Source: Eublepharis macularius (Eukaryota > Chordata > Lepidosauria > Squamata > Eublepharidae). From it: 64,000 bases of DNA. Both the position numbers and the translations under genes were made by a program. The stretch is taken from positions 90,782,501 to 90,846,500 of the forward strand of contig NC_072800.1 of NCBI RefSeq assembly GCF_028583425.1. Direction: 5' to 3'. The notes beneath the pieces are model-generated. The model was not told the origin of the DNA. It saw only the letters and a program-made list of their open reading frames with translations, and did not search any database. Of this stretch, positions 40,418-49,904 are shown piece by piece. The first letter of the stretch is position 1. Each line of letters opens with the position of its first letter.

Positions 40418-40490
40418 AGAGACATGATGTTCTTGGCACACGGCTCCCTTGCCCGCCAAGCGCTCCCGAGCAAGTTTTTCCACGAGCGGC
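40418..40490 (-). other. GJC2: Probable noncoding first exon of GJC2
   Basis: A short CpG-containing stretch follows a TATA box and ends in GTCTCT/GTGAGTA, a good donor, at 40418. Joining it to the acceptor at 30630 gives an intron of about 9.8 kb. This fits the one noncoding plus one coding exon layout known for GJC2. The 5' end is estimated at about 30 bases from the TATA box. No other gene start lies between. Confidence 0.5.
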
Positions 40491-40511
40491 GCAGTTTTAG
40501 GAGGGGGTGAG

Positions 40512-40620
40512 ATATATAGCCCCATCAAAAGTGACGTCTTGCAAAAGCAGTGCTTAGGAAGGAGTCTTTTAGCAAACTTTTAAACACATCCTGCTGGACT
40601 CCGCCTTTCTGACAATAAAG
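40512..40620 (-). promoter_or_regulatory. GJC2: TATA-type promoter upstream of the probable GJC2 first exon
   Basis: TATATA is at 40517-40512 on the minus strand. A CRE-like TGACGTCT lies at 40532-40539, and an ACAAT SOX core at 40612-40616. SOX10 is an established activator of GJC2 in mammals through a promoter site, so the last is suggestive, but a five-base core is common by chance. Confidence 0.45.
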
Positions 40621-41519
40621 CACCCCCCCCTCAAAAAAAAAAACCTTGCTGGAGGCGTCAAAGCATCGGCTAGGAGCAAGAATCCAGATTTCCCCTCCTA
40701 GAGAAAAGTCCTTCAACAAAGGTTGCATTAAAAACACATCAATAATTCCAGCTCTTTCTCTCTCCCTTCCTTGAATGCGTCCTCAGTAGGAAAAGCTGAA
40801 TAAAGAAGGATATTTTTTGTTTTGTTTTGTTTTGGTTGTTAGAGCAAGCAAAAGGCACCACCTAAAACTTTCCCTAAAATCCTTCTGGTTAACATAGGAA
40901 GTTAAGAGCGCCAGTTCGGGCATCAGTAACAGTTTCGGAAGACTGAAAGCATGACTAATGAGAAACATCTGGGACACACATGGCCTGAGCCCCCGCTGGC
41001 AGTCTCTGGGAGGAAAGCAAGAACAGACACTCGGCCGTAGCAAAGCCGTTTCTGGGGTGAAATTTTCGACCCAGAGCACAGGAAGCCTATTCATTCAAAA
41101 AGTCCTCCGTAGGCAATTACGGCCAGGATGCCTGACATTGTAGGTACTGAAGTGCCCACAAGCCTGCGAGCAAAAGAAGAGTTTATACAAACCATTCCCA
41201 AATTTGCACAGTCTGCAAATGGAATACATGGATTTACTACATTTGCAATGTTGCTATCGGTGGCATGTTGGCTTGTGCAATCTGGAAAGCGTTTGCATTG
41301 GGTCCTAAATTCAGCAGGGAATGGGGAGGGGGATGAGTGAGTCTCAAATAATAACCCTTCGGGGTGGGGGCTTAGGTATGCATTGAAGTTCCTTGCTCTC
41401 CAGCAGATATCAAACTGAGTCAGGACTTGGCAGAAGATTTGCAGAGGCTTTCTAAACTTGCTTCTGAGAGATTCACTGGTTGAAATGTTAAGAATAAATG
41501 TTTTTTTTAATTGACTTCA
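40621..41519. other. Upstream flank of GJC2, no repeat or gene
   Basis: About 0.9 kb free of recognised repeats directly upstream of the promoter. No exon of GUK1, the expected next gene, is recognised. Confidence 0.4.
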
Positions 41520-41745
41520 TTGATACTCCATGCTGTTGTTAACAGGGACTCAAAGGGGTTTACATTGTTCTCCCCAGCTCTATTTTATCCTCACAACAAG
41601 CTGGTAAGGTAGGACAGGTTGAGTGTGTGCAACTGGCCCGGGGTTACGCAGCCAGTTTCCATGGCAGAGCGGTGATTCCAACCCGGGACTCCCAGATCCT
41701 AGTACAACACTCGAACCACTACACAGCACTGGCTGGAAAATATAT
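41520..41745 (-). repeat. tRNA-derived SINE
   Basis: Reversed copy: tgatactccatgctgttgtt, tctattttatcctcacaaca and the B-box side tggcagagcggtgattccaa are in order. Confidence 0.7.
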
Positions 41746-41796
41746 GCTTAGAGTTTGTTTCTTCATTTTGTTTATACATACATATATATACGTTTA

Positions 41797-41977
41797 AGTT
41801 GGTTAGGAGTATTGGTCTGCAGTAGAACAGCAAGATTTCGGTCCACTGGCACCATAGAGACCAACAAGGTTTTCAGGATAGAAGCTTTTTAGAGTTAAGC
41901 TCCCATCATCTGATAATTTTAGGTAGGAAGCTGTGTTGGTTTGCAGTAGAACAGCAAGATTTGGGTCCAGTGGCACC
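41797..41977. repeat. Fold-back repeats: one fragment plus the left part of an interrupted copy
   Basis: Two arms occur in a row (agtagaacagcaagatttcg at 41820, and again agtagaacagcaagatttgg at 41946). The second continues past the hAT element at 42555. The last eight bases are the hAT target duplication. Confidence 0.75.
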
Positions 41978-42554
41978 CAGGGCCGGATTGAGGGAGGGCA
42001 GGGGGGTAGTCTTCCCCTGGCGCCGCCAAAGAGGGGGTGCTGGGCGCAGCTGCCAGCCACCGGGAGCGCGCTGGCGGCAGCATGGGCGGCTGAGTGGCCG
42101 CCTGCACATTTGCCTGCCCCACAGGACAGGGAGCATGCGGCAAGCTGGCCACCCCCTCAGCCGGGCAGGTGAATGGCACGGAGAGCGGGGAGGCCGCCTG
42201 CACAACTCGCCTGCCCAGCTGAGGGGGCGGCCGACTTGCCGTGCGCTCCCTGTCCTGCTGGGCAAGCAAGTGGCACAGAGGGCTGGGAGGCCGCCCGCGC
42301 CATTCGCCTGCCCCGCAGGACAGGGAGCATGTGGCAAGCTGGCCGCCCGCTCAGCAGGGCAGGTGAGTGGCGCTGGCAGCCTCCCAGCCGCTCACGCTGC
42401 CGACGCTCCGCTGGAGGCACGCCCGCCTTGCATGAGGATGTCACAAAGTGACGTCCTCACGCAGCACCGGGAGCGTGCATCCACGCTGTGCGCATGCGCA
42501 AGGGCAGCCAGACTTGGGTTGTCCCAGGCGCCGGGAACTCTAGATCCGGCCCTG
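41978..42554. mobile_element. GC-rich hAT MITE, 577 bp
   Basis: Ends are cagggccggattga and tagatccggccctg, with an exact 8-base duplication gtggcacc at 41970-41977 and 42555-42562. The interior is extremely GC- and CpG-rich and built from direct and inverted copies of a segment around acagggagcatg(c/t)ggcaagc. All large open frames here come from its composition. Confidence 0.93.
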
Positions 42555-42700
42555 GTGGCACCTTAGAGACGAACAAGATTCTCAGATATAAGCTTTTGAG
42601 AGTTCAAAGCTCCCTTCTTCAGACACCATCTTCTTAGTCTCTAAGATGCCACAGGACTCAAATCCTGCTGTTCTACTTCAGACCAATGCAGCTCCCCACC
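42555..42700. repeat. Fold-back repeat, right part of the interrupted copy
   Basis: ggcaccttagagacgaacaa, then its inverted partner ctaagatgccacaggactca and ctgttctacttcagaccaat. Confidence 0.75.
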
Positions 42701-42844
42701 TCAACTATATATTTGTGTGCATTGATTGGTGACGGCTGTCACTTCCTTCTGGGATGATAAAATACCTTGAGCCAGCCCTGTCTGTAGTATCAACAGAAAT
42801 CTAGCCATTGATCCCAAACAAGGGGAGCCTTTGAACACGGAAAT

Positions 42845-43125
42845 GCAATTAGAAGAGCAAGAGTGGAGTCTCGGAGAGCTTTGACTCTCAAAAGCTTCTA
42901 CCCTGGAAATCTTTAGTATCTGAAGAAGTGAGCTGCGGCTCATGAAAGCTCATACCATACCACAAATTTTGCTAGTCTTACCGGTGCTACTGGACTCTTG
43001 CTGTTTTCTACTGCTACAGACAGACTAATCTTGAGCTATCTCCTGGAAATCTTGTTAGTCTTTAAGGTGTAACTGGATTCGAATTGTGCTCTTTTACTGC
43101 AGACCAAAATGGCTACCCACCTGAA
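42845..43125. repeat. Fold-back repeats, overlapping fragments
   Basis: Right arms of two subfamilies follow each other: gctactggactcttgctgtt near 42987 and taaggtgtaactggattcga near 43060. Confidence 0.65.
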
Positions 43126-43329
43126 AGGCAATTCAGTTTAAAGGAAATCCACTCAACAGACCCAACATGAAATCCATTGGGATTTTCAGGTGTTTAGCCC
43201 TAATGTACTTTGAGTTGACTTCTAGCCTGGGAGACATCAGGAATCACTGGAAAGGGCCACTGGGGCAAACACACAAAGAAGAGAATGAATGTGCGGAAGG
43301 GAGGAAGCCATGACCACAGAGAGGTCTTT

Positions 43330-43345
43330 ATTTAAAAAAAAAAAA
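43330..43345. repeat. Poly-A run
   Basis: A simple A-run with no clear element attached. Confidence 0.6.
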
Positions 43346-43564
43346 AGACAAAAGATTTCAGTGGGAAAAGAGATGGCAGGATGTCACGCTAGGCAGATAA
43401 GGAGACAGGGAATACACATTCATTGTTTCAACCGAGGGCTATTACCATTTTAGATAGGAAGAGAAGAAGCCCCTCGTCCCCAGGAGAGAATCTCCACCCT
43501 GCAGTGCTGACAGACAGGGGCACGTTCCAGTGTGCGATTGCACAGGGGCAGCCACGGCCGACTG

Positions 43565-43735
43565 TCGCGGCAAAAACAGGCGCAAGTTTAGTGGCACTTC
43601 GAGGACTTAAACTTTTGTCCCAGTGTAACCCTTTGAGGACTACAGCCCACAAAAAGAATGGAACTAAGATTTTGTTAAGTGTTTTAAGATGCCACCGGAT
43701 TCCAATGCCACTAAACTTCGATTTGCGTAGGAACT
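43565..43735. repeat. Possible old fold-back copy
   Basis: gtttagtggcacttcgagga and its partner gttttaagatgccaccggat form a weak inverted pair that fits the family layout. Confidence 0.4.
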
Positions 43736-43885
43736 TTCACACAAATATATTGAAAGCTGTTGGGCAGGTCAACGGCAGTGGGGGAGAGTTAACTCGGCCA
43801 GCATACCATTTTCCAAAGTTAAATCCTCTCCTTGCTCCATGCCAAGGATGTACTTATTCCTTAGAAGACTAGGAAGAGGTGGGGG

Positions 43886-44440
43886 AAGGGTTTTATTTAT
43901 TAATTGTATTTATTTATGTCATGTATGGTCTGCCTTTCTCACTGAGACTCAAGGCAGATTACACAGTGTGAGATTAGTACAGTCAATGTCAAGGGCATTT
44001 CCATAAACAATGCCTTAAAGTAAATAAACACAATTTTACAAAGACATTGCGTTGGCAAGAATCCAATACAGAGTTGTAGAAATGCTGAAACAGAACCTAA
44101 GCAATTCTAAGGCTGATACTAGACCACATGAAGCACAGGTAGCTCATAGGAGCGCATATTTAAAACGACAGATAGTACATAAGGCAACATAGTGGTGAAG
44201 TCTATGGTCCCTAACTCATTAGCGAAGCATCTGAGAGCCCCTCCCTACAATACAAAAACCTTTTTGAATAATTCGGTTTTGTATCGTTTGCGGAAAGCCA
44301 GGAGGGTGGGGGCTCTCCTGACCTCCTCAGGCAGGCCGTTCCACAGGGTAGGGGCCACCACAGAGAAAGCCCGTGTATGGGCTGCTGTTGATTTCGCCCA
44401 CATGCAGGCTGACACCTGCAACAAAAATCCTCCTCCAGCA
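43886..44440 (-). mobile_element. L2-like LINE copy 3, uninterrupted
   Basis: The 3' end gtctgcctttctcactgaga and ORF end ARTxAFSVVAPTLWNGLPEE-type text lie in one piece. It serves as the empty-site reference for the SINE insertions in copies 1 and 2. Confidence 0.88.
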
Positions 44441-44444
44441 CCAT

Positions 44445-45075
44445 GGTTCTGATCCAATCTGCCCGCCTTTAAAAATGCTGCTGATCCTATTTTATTTACT
44501 TAATTTATATCCCACCTTTCTTTCATGCTGAATGTCAAGGGGATGTACATTGACAGTTTCCTAGGAGTCTACCTTCCAGGTAATGATAAGATCCAGACCT
44601 GCTTATGTTGGTGAATGGAACCACTACAATCCGAAGCAGTGTATCTTGACTGCAAAGCATTGAGTCTGTGGTAATGCAAAGAGACAGAAAACGACTATCC
44701 AGGATTGACATAGTTGCACTTCAAGTTTCCAAAGTGTTTCAGTAAATTCAGTAATATTTACACCAGCCTGGTAAGGTAGTCCAGTGGTAGTATTCCTGAC
44801 TGCACATGGGAGGGAGGGGGGTAGAGACTGAATGCAAAGGCCTTGCCGGAGATTTCGTGGCTGCAGATTTTCTGAGATTTTGTGGCTGTGTCCAAGATCA
44901 GAACAGCTTCCAGCTACTTTGCGGTTCCAGCTAATAAGATAAAAGGCCCTCCAGGAACGCTTATAAAATACTCCTCCCTTTGGGGTTCTGAATTCCCTGC
45001 TCCAGTTTGCTAGCACATTGGTGCCACTACACAATCTCCCATTTTGAAGTTTCAGATTTTGCACAAAGTGCTGGG
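44445..45075. other. Intergenic, no gene recognised
   Basis: A 146-codon minus-strand open frame at 44624-45064 has no recognisable domain and no splice support. A reversed SINE fragment may lie near 44490-44560. Confidence 0.35.
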
Positions 45076-45077
45076 AT

Positions 45078-45312
45078 TAATAGCGTTGCCAGGTCTGGGT
45101 TAGAAAATTCCTGGAGATTTGGGGGGGGGGAGGCAGGTAGAACTTGGAGAGGGCAGAGTTTGGAGAAGTATAATACCCCTCAGCGGAGTGTAACGCCAAA
45201 GAGTCCCCCCTCCAAAACAATCATTTTCTCTAGAGGAACTGGTCTCTGTCACCTGGAGATCAGTTGTAATTCTGGGAGATCTCCAGCTGCCACCTGAAGG
45301 TTGGCTACCGTA
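45078..45312 (-). mobile_element. GGGTTGCCA-type MITE, inverted
   Basis: It runs from tagcgttgccaggtctgggt to gccacctgaaggttggctac. Confidence 0.75.
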
Positions 45313-45599
45313 GCTCAGCCTGGGAACCAGACAAATTCTCATAGGCACCACAGCAGAAGAAGCATCACTTCTTAACACCCACCTGCTTTAATTATTAGAT
45401 GGCAGGGACACGTTGGACCGATTCTCTTTTAGACAGATCCAACGCAATACCCTGCAGCAAACTCAAGCTGAGCCGGGAAACGGGCTGGATTTCTGGCAAC
45501 TGGGGTTTCACTACGCTGGCAACAGAACTGTGGTTTACAGCTACAAATAACTGCAAAGGAGTCGCTGTGATGACAGTCCATTAAGACAAAATGAACCCA

Positions 45600-45666
45600 A
45601 AGTCCAGCGGTACTTTAAAGACTAACCATTCATATTGAAAGAACTTATTGAAATAAATGCTGTTAA
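45600..45666. repeat. Fold-back repeat, left piece
   Basis: aagtccagcggtactttaaa is an arm that resumes after the hairpin element at 46075 with ctttaaggtgccactggact. Confidence 0.55.
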
Positions 45667-46071
45667 GAGCCAAGCTACAAGTGACTTTTTACACGTGGAG
45701 AACACTTGATCGTTTTCACAAGTTTTCCTGGGAACTGAAGTCCCAGTGTCCTTCCCCTCTCTGTTAGAATCGCTGCCTGAAGAGCCAGAGAAAGCTGGCG
45801 GCAGCAGCAGCTTTTGCAAATCATTCCTCCAGTCACAAGCCTGCTCTCAACAATCTTTGGGGGCAGGCAGCTGCTACTTTCTCCCTGGGCATCTTGCTCT
45901 CAGGGAGCTGCTCTGGATTTGCAAAAGCTGCTGTTGCCACCGGCTTCCTCTGGCTCTTCAGGCAGAGATTCTAACAGAGAGGGGAAGGACACTGGGACTT
46001 CAGTTCCCAGGAAAACTTGCGAAAACGATCAAGTGTTCTACATGTGAAAAAAGTCACTTGTAGCTTGGCTC
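45667..46071. mobile_element. Harbinger-type hairpin MITE, 405 bp
   Basis: Ends gagccaagctacaagtgac and its exact mirror, with a TAA duplication (45664-45666 and 46072-46074). The two arms pair over most of about 170 bases each. A 3-base TAA/TTA duplication with G-rich ends fits PIF/Harbinger. Open frames inside arise from the mirrored arms. Confidence 0.85.
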
Positions 46072-46104
46072 TAAGTCTTTAAGGTGCCACTGGACTCATC
46101 GGGC

Positions 46105-46535
46105 AGTTGCAGGCCTTGCTCAGTGTAATCCTCCACACTGCAGAGTTTTAAAAAATGTTTTTTAAACAGATCCTCAGACGCAAACACATGCTCAGAGGAA
46201 TCTCCGCATTCGCCTCAAACAACTTCCTGAACTCGCCTCTTCCTTCAAGAGCGCACCCATTGTCTTGGGGCGCTTCCTTCTCAAACACAAAAGTACCTCC
46301 ACTAAACACAGGCAACTGCAGATGAAAAAGACAACGCCCCTGATGGGTTATGGCATATTTATATGTCCAGAATTCCTTGGATATGATTCAGCAGAAGCCT
46401 GTCGTATGCATACATTCCGGAAAGGAAAAGGAGCTGCATAAAAGTCTGGGGCTCCTGTGCAGCTTCATTTTAGTGGAGGGTTTCAGAAGCTCCTATTCTC
46501 TAAGGCAGGTAACTTTTGCAATGCAATCCTAAATA
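46105..46535. other. Intergenic, nothing recognised
   Basis: No repeat or gene signature stands out. Confidence 0.35.
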
Positions 46536-46539
46536 GAAT

Positions 46540-46995
46540 AGTAAGTCCAGTAGCGCCTTACCAACTAATCAACTTTATTGTAGCATAAACTTTCAAGAAC
46601 CACAGCTCTCTTCATCAGATGCATCGTCAGCTTTCGAGAGCCACAGCTCTCTTCATCAGATGCATCGTCAGCTTTTGAAAACCACAGCTCTCTTCATCAG
46701 ATGCACCGTCAGCTTTCGAGCACCACAGCTCTCTTCGTCAGATACATTGTCAGCTTTCGAGAACCACAGCTCTCTTTGTCAGATGCACCGTCAGCTTTCG
46801 AGCACCACAGCTCTCTTCATCAGATGCATTGTCAGCTTTCAAGAACCACAGCTCTCTTCATCAGATGCATCTGACGAAGAGAGCTGTAGTTCTCAAAAGC
46901 TTGTGCTACAATAAAGTTGGTTAGTCTTAAAGGCACTACTGGACTCTTTACTATTTTGCTACTACAGGTGAATATGGTTAACTCCTCTGGATCCT
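46540..46995. repeat. Fold-back repeat with a 7 x 41-bp minisatellite in its left arm
   Basis: The text cagctctcttc recurs at 46603, 46644, 46685, 46726, 46767, 46808 and 46849, always 41 bases apart. Units 3-4 and 5-6 share paired variants, so growth went partly by 82-base steps. A single right arm (catctgacgaagagagctgt to ctcctctggatc) closes the palindrome. Confidence 0.92.
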
Positions 46996-47185
46996 AAACA
47001 GAGTTACTCCAGTCTAAACCCATTGATTTCAATGGGCTTGAACCAGAGTAACTCCACTTAGGGTGGCACTGTTGATCATTCTGCTATACATATGAACAGT
47101 GCAATCCTAAACAGAGTTACTTCAGTCTAAGCCCATTGAAATCAATGGGCTTAGACTGGAGTAATTCTGCTTAGAATTGCACTGG
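46996..47185. repeat. Two palindromic micro-MITEs
   Basis: Two copies of an approximately 88-base palindrome; the second (47097-47185) is nearly perfect, from gtgcaatcctaaacagagtt to ctgcttagaattgcactg. Confidence 0.8.
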
Positions 47186-47328
47186 AAAAGAAGAAAGGAG
47201 TTGTCTTGTAGAGTACAGGCCTGCAGGCAGCCCCAATTTCATTTGAAAGTTTCATACAGCTTCCTAGGTGAAGGGATTTTGACATTAGAAAAAAGAGAGC
47301 AATTAATCATTACTTACAGAAAGTCTAG

Positions 47329-47493
47329 GGCCGATTCCAGATGACTAACCTTAAGGCGCTTCATGCCGCCCTCTTCCGGATCGCGACGGGGAAAATGCGA
47401 AATATCGCGTTTCCTTGCACGAGTTTTGCGCGTCGTCGCGATCCGGAAGAGGGCAGCATGAAGCACCTTAAGGTTAGTCATCTGGAATCGGCC
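47329..47493. mobile_element. 165-bp CpG-rich hairpin MITE
   Basis: Mirror ends ggccgattccagatgacta and its partner, with TAG on both sides (47326-47328 and 47494-47496). The arms pair through aaggcgcttcatgccgccct and cttccggatcgcgac. The loop is only about 40 bases. Confidence 0.85.
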
Positions 47494-47814
47494 TAGATTG
47501 GATATGATACAAATATTTGTTTTGGAGAAAATTGGGAACCTTTTAGTTTAGATTGTTTTCGTTGTTTTTATGTATGTTTTTGTATGTTGATTAGTTTTTT
47601 TGTTTTATTAGTATATGTGTAACTGTAGGTTTTTAAGGTTTGTTTTTAATTATACAAAACTTTTAATAAAAAAAAGTATTGTATAGCATCCAACAACTGT
47701 AAGCGTTGATTAATGTTGTAAAAATAATGCATCCATCTAGTTTAAACCCACCTTGTACTTTCAACATGTGCCTAATTTTTTTTGCCAGATATATTTATGA
47801 GTAGGCTCTTACAG

Positions 47815-47892
47815 CCCTGACCTGGATGGCCCCGGCTAGAGATCTCACCAGATCTCGGAAGCTAAGCAAGGTCAGCTCTGGTTAGTACTTCA
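47815..47892 (+). repeat. 5S-SINE head fragment
   Basis: agatctcaccagatctcgga, then agctaagcaaggtcagctct, preserves the 5S internal promoter region. The BovB-like tail is absent. Confidence 0.75.
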
Positions 47893-47992
47893 TTCTACAG
47901 TAGCTACCCAGCCATTCACTGGAGCTGGATAATAATTTTCACACAGATTTGGTGGTATGGAGACATGGCTGCATTTGATATTTCATGCACAT

Positions 47993-48490
47993 CAGAATCA
48001 CAGAGTTGGAAGGGGCCATACAGACCTTCTAGTCCAACTCCCTGCCCAGTGCAGGATGAGCCTAAAGCATCCCTGACCAATATTCATCCAGCCTCTTCTT
48101 GAAAACTGCCAGGGAAGGGGAGCTCACCATCTCCCTAGGCAGCTGATTCCACCTTTGCGCTACTCTGACCGTGAAAAAGTTCTTCCTAATATCCAGCCAG
48201 TACCTTTCTGCATGAAATTTAAGTCCATTGCTTCACGTCCTACCCTCTGCTGCCAACTGGAACAGCTCCTTGCCCTCCTCCAAATGACAGCCTTTCCAAT
48301 ATTTAAAGAGAGCAATCATGTCCCCCCTCAACCTCCTCTTCTCCAAACTAAACATTCCCAAGGCCCTCAGCCTTTCCTCGTAGGGCTCATTCTCCAGACC
48401 CCTGATCATCCACATTACTCTCTTCTGCACCCTCTCGATTTTGTCCACATCCTTTTTGAAGTGAGGTCTCCAGAACTGCACATAGTACTC
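47993..48490 (-). mobile_element. CR1 LINE 3' end
   Basis: The minus strand reads VMWMIRGLENEPYEERLRAL, then MFSLEKRRLRGDMIALFKYW, the CR1 ORF2 C-terminus. The 3' UTR ends at cagaatcacagagttggaag. This is the cleanest CR1 frame in the window. Confidence 0.93.
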
Positions 48491-48497
48491 ATCCCCA

Positions 48498-48705
48498 GGG
48501 CTTTTTTTCTGAGAAAAGAGGTGGTGGAACTCAGTGGTGGAACTCAGGACCCCACAATGACGTCACTTTGGGTCAGCTGGAACAAGGGGGGAGTTTTTTA
48601 AAGTTTAAATCGCTGTCGGCAAAAATGGTCACATGGCCGGTGGCCCCACCCCCTGATCTCCAGACAGAGGGGGGTTTAGATTGCCCTCCACGCTGCTCAG
48701 CGTGG
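48498..48705 (-). mobile_element. CAGGGCTTTTTTTC-type MITE, truncated
   Basis: It begins cagggctttttttctgagaa and keeps tgacgtcactttgggtcagc and atctccagacagaggggggt, matching 24612-24878 in reverse. The far end is lost. Confidence 0.75.
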
Positions 48706-48899
48706 ATTCTTTCATGCAGCTTCCAGATCTCTGACTGCAACCTCTCCATCTTTCTCACATTTTAAGTTCATTTTATTTTAAGAAAAGACCCAAGTGGACA
48801 TTACAACTAGCTAGTTGAAAAGCAATGATTTCACACAGTTCCGTTCACCTGGACTGACAACAGATTTCCAAACTCCAAGTAGAAAAACTCTCTTACAGG

Positions 48900-49331
48900 C
48901 AGGGCTCATTTTAAGAGGGAACGCGCAGGAATGCATTTCCGGCAGTTCCCCAAAGAAGTCACGTCAGGTGGCCCCGCCCACCTCATTCTCGGCCATTTTG
49001 GGCCCATTTCGGCCTGGATTGGGGCTGAAACGGCCCGGATCGGGCCTCTGACAGGTGGTGGATCACTCTCCCGCTCACTGGCGGCCTGATCCTGACCATT
49101 TTGGGCCCCTTTTCAGCCATTTTCAGCCCCTTTTTGCCATTTTGGGCCCAATTTCGGCCCTGAATGGCCAGGATTGGATCCAAAACAGCCAGAATAGGTG
49201 ATGTGAGGGTGTGTGGCATATGCAAATCAGTTATGCTAATGACACACTTCTGGTGATGGCAAGAGGCATGGCATATGCTAATGAGTTGTGCTAAGAGTTC
49301 CTCCTGCTCTTTTTCTACTACATGACCCCTA
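48900..49331. mobile_element. hAT MITE, copy 3 (inverted)
   Basis: Opposite orientation to copies 1 and 2. The flanks cttacagg and cttacaga match at seven of eight bases. The outer end has drifted (gacccct in place of gccctg), so it looks the oldest of the three. Confidence 0.85.
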
Positions 49332-49570
49332 CTTACAGATATTGCTATTCTTGTGGCTTCACCTGTTCTCCTTTAAGCATACCCCATTTAGCACAGCCCC
49401 CACCCATCTGAGTCTACGCCCCTTTTCAAAACCATCTAGTTTAACAAAAGTCAGCATCTCTGAGCATGTACAGAGTGTCTTTCACTCAGCATCAAGCAAG
49501 TGTCCCACACTCAGAATTAAGTGCAGGGCTTCCTTCTAGAGTAGATGGTGGGACATCCCTATGGCCTGAG

Positions 49571-49784
49571 GCCCAGGGTTGCCAGTCTCCAGTTGGAGCC
49601 CGGAGATCTCCCGCAATTGCAACTGGTCACCAGACTGCAGAGATCAATTCCCCTGGAGAAAATGGCTGCTTAAGGGGCTGGATTCTACGGCTTTATATAC
49701 CACATACCCTCCAAGAATTTCCAACCTTGAAATCTTCAGGAATTTCCCAACCTTGAGCTGATGGCAAACATTTCTCAACTCTAA
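49571..49784 (+). mobile_element. GGGTTGCCA-type MITE, 5' part
   Basis: It starts agggttgccagtctccagtt, and its end (agttggcaaccc) appears after the Harbinger element at 49903. Confidence 0.75.
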
Positions 49785-49902
49785 GGGCCAAGCTACAAGT
49801 GACGAATGACACTTGAACGGCAAGTGTATTTCTCCCTGTTCACTTGCCCTCCACTCAATCCACTTGCCGTTCAAGTGTCATTCGTCACTTGTAGCTTGGC
49901 CC
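49785..49902. mobile_element. Harbinger-type hairpin MITE, 118 bp
   Basis: Ends gggccaagctacaagtgacg and its mirror, with TAA on both sides. It is a near-perfect hairpin with a loop of about 30 bases, inserted in another MITE. Confidence 0.88.
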
Positions 49903-49904
49903 TA

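Noticed and set aside
41906-42566. Long overlapping open frames up to 201 codons
   Set aside because: They lie wholly in the GC-rich hAT MITE, are open on both strands and contain no domain.
44624-45064. 146-codon minus-strand frame
   Set aside because: No recognisable protein family and no promoter or splice support.
45746-46063. Plus-strand frames of 105 and 77 codons
   Set aside because: They are the two mirrored arms of a Harbinger-type hairpin element.
46603-46890. Repeat-coding gene (open frame of short similar peptides)
   Set aside because: The frame is a by-product of the 41-base minisatellite in a fold-back repeat.
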